A DNA stretch of 6,723 nt from JBBRLG01 sp038231495 (GTDB lineage Bacteria; Planctomycetota; Planctomycetia; Gemmatales; Gemmataceae), in contig JBBRLG010000418.1 of the NCBI GenBank assembly GCA_038231495.1, forward strand, positions 1 to 6,723. Reading direction: 5' to 3'. The notes under the pieces are model-generated. The model saw nothing but the letters and a program-made list of their open reading frames with translations. It did not search any database and was not told the DNA's origin. The position numbers and the translations under genes are program-made. Positions within the stretch are counted from its first letter, which is position 1; each line of letters opens with the position of its first letter. Below are positions 5,559 through 6,723 of this stretch, piece by piece.

Positions 5559-6587
5559 GATCCGAGAACCGGCAAACAACTGGCTTCCGGCGTCCATCAC
5601 TTGTCGGACGCCCACGCCCTGTCGCCGGAATTGCACGGCCCCCAGGGCGTGTATCTCAAAGGTCACGGCGTCGTCTACACGGCGACCGTGCCGTTGGGGA
5701 CGGCAGTGGCCAACGATCCGAAGAAACCCGCGGCGAAACCGCTGACGGAATGGGAACGGACGCGAAAGGAATTGCGCGGCGAGAAGGTCGAGCCGGCAAA
5801 ACCGGCCGCGCCCCAAGAGAGCCTCGCCGACGCCGTGCTCAAGGTGCTTGCGGAGAACGGCAGCCACTTCGCGCAGCTGGGGGAGAACGAGCAGATCACC
5901 GTCGTGCTGACGCTGACGCCGCTACGAACCCAGTCCTGCACGCAATGCCACACCAACCCGTTTGATACCCCGAAGGGAGCCAGTACGTCGAGCGTGGGCA
6001 GTGACACGGGAACGGTAACGAGGGGTGGCAACGACACGGTCTTCTATATCAAAGCCGTTCAGGCACTCGGAGAGCTGGCTGCAAACGACGGCACGGACCA
6101 AATCAACGGCCTCAAGAAGGACGCGCAGAAAGCGGCCCTCCTCGGCGATCTGCACCTGAAGCAGGGGAAGAACGAGCAGGCCGCGACGTCGTTCGAGGAC
6201 GCGCTCAAGCTATACTTGGATGCCGCGAAGTTGCTGCGCCTCACCGGCCTCGACCTGGCCGGGCTGCCGGAGATCGACAAACAGCTGGACCACGACATTA
6301 GGCTTACGGCCGCCAAACTCTTGCAGGTCTACGTCGTTCTGGAAAAAACCGACGAGTTGCGCAGGACGCAAAAGATCTTTGAGGCGTACCTCCAGAAGGT
6401 GAAGCCGACCGAGAAGCCGGCGGCCAAGGCGGTCGAGGGGTCCGCGTCGGTGGAACTGCCTGCGAAGCTGGTGATTTCGGCACCGAAGAAGCTGCTCGAT
6501 CTCGCCGGCGCGGGCAAGGTCACGGCCGAGGAGTTCCGCAAGGCCGCGACAGTCGAATACCAGCCGGCACGCACGATTAAGCGGTAG
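5559..6587 (+). pseudogene. Secreted protein, C-terminal part with CxxCH and TPR-like helices
   Basis: This is the in-frame continuation of the previous gene: 342 codons to TAG at 6585-6587. The first possible start is TTG at 5601, with no Shine-Dalgarno, so independent translation is doubtful. Early in it, GVYLKGHGVVYTATVP resembles a strand-rich block I associate with planctomycete secreted proteins. CTQCH (codons 5937-5951) is a c-type haem attachment motif, possible because the complete protein would be exported. From about 6100 on, the sequence is helical and TPR-like (AALLGDLHLKQGKNEQAATS, then FEDALKLYLDAAKLL), followed by further paired helices to LQKV. The end is lysine/alanine-rich. 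No enzyme is recognised. It may be a sensory or scaffolding protein in the envelope; the haem role is a guess from one motif. Confidence 0.6.
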
Positions 6588-6630
6588 AATGAGTCGCGGC
6601 TAACTTCAATGAGGCGAGCCGGGAGCGTCA

Positions 6631-6668
6631 GCGACCGGAGTCTATCTCCGAAGACAGACTCCAGTCGC
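6631..6668. repeat. Hairpin in a GC-rich repeat-like element after the operon
   Basis: GCGACCGGAGTCT (6631-6643) and AGACTCCAGTCGC (6656-6668) are reverse complements at 12 of 13 positions, with a 12-base loop, and one more A-T pair (6630/6669) extends the stem. It begins 44 bases after the operon's last stop and so could help end transcription, although no T-run follows. The left flank (GGCGAGCCGGGAGCGTCAGC, 6613-6632) looks like a dispersed intergenic repeat of Gemmata-type genomes, from memory only. No gene is seen in 6588-6723. Confidence 0.55.
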
Positions 6669-6723
6669 TTAGAGCGTTCGGAAAAAATGAGATCGCGAAG
6701 GCGGCGCGTCCGCAGCGCGAAGC

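Noticed and set aside
5154..5867. 237-codon minus-strand open frame
   Set aside because: It is antisense to the secreted-protein gene and has no recognisable motif.

Overview
The window is GC-rich bacterial DNA with tightly packed genes that often overlap by 4 bases. It most resembles a planctomycete, probably Gemmataceae-like. That assignment rests on the style of the ECF sigma/zinc-finger anti-sigma/secreted-protein operon, a remnant of a CARDB-like extracellular domain, and stacked toxin-antitoxin pairs. It is an inference from recalled families and was not tested by a search.

Left part (1-2895). The window opens in the last 136 codons of an FAD-dependent dehydrogenase of the COG2509 type. 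The following intergenic stretch carries what looks like the 5' half of a tRNA-Gln (intact D arm, UUG anticodon loop, no T arm). Next comes an accessory cluster on the + strand. A DUF433-type antitoxin overlaps a DUF5615 PIN-like toxin (GTGA overlap). A small putative antitoxin then overlaps a MazF/PemK endoribonuclease (ATGA overlap). A SAM-dependent methyltransferase follows, whose core closely resembles the Rrp8/nucleomethylin rRNA methylase family; its best start overlaps the mazF stop (GTGA). The antitoxin-MazF-Rrp8-like trio is translationally coupled on paper and is the best candidate here for an undescribed system. A truncated helicase-methylase is a serious alternative.

Middle part (2896-3913). 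About 1 kb has no convincing intact gene. It holds degenerate copies of a TTGGCAAGGGT motif (two exact copies 21 bp apart), a 13-bp inverted repeat built from the same motif, a decayed minus-strand fragment of a CARDB-like domain, and a strong GC-rich hairpin before the next operon. It reads as a scar of insertion, deletion and gene decay.

Right part (3914-6587). A compact operon encodes an ECF sigma factor, a membrane-anchored zf-HC2 anti-sigma factor and a secreted protein, each start overlapping the previous stop as ATGA. The secreted protein has a signal peptide, a DxDxDG motif, one CxxCH haem-type motif and a TPR-like helical C-terminus, but an in-frame TAG at 5556-5558 splits it. The same frame stays open for 342 more codons. 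This points to a nonsense mutation, a sequencing error or, less likely, readthrough.

The window ends (6588-6723) in non-coding sequence with a 13-bp-arm hairpin inside a GC-rich repeat-like element.
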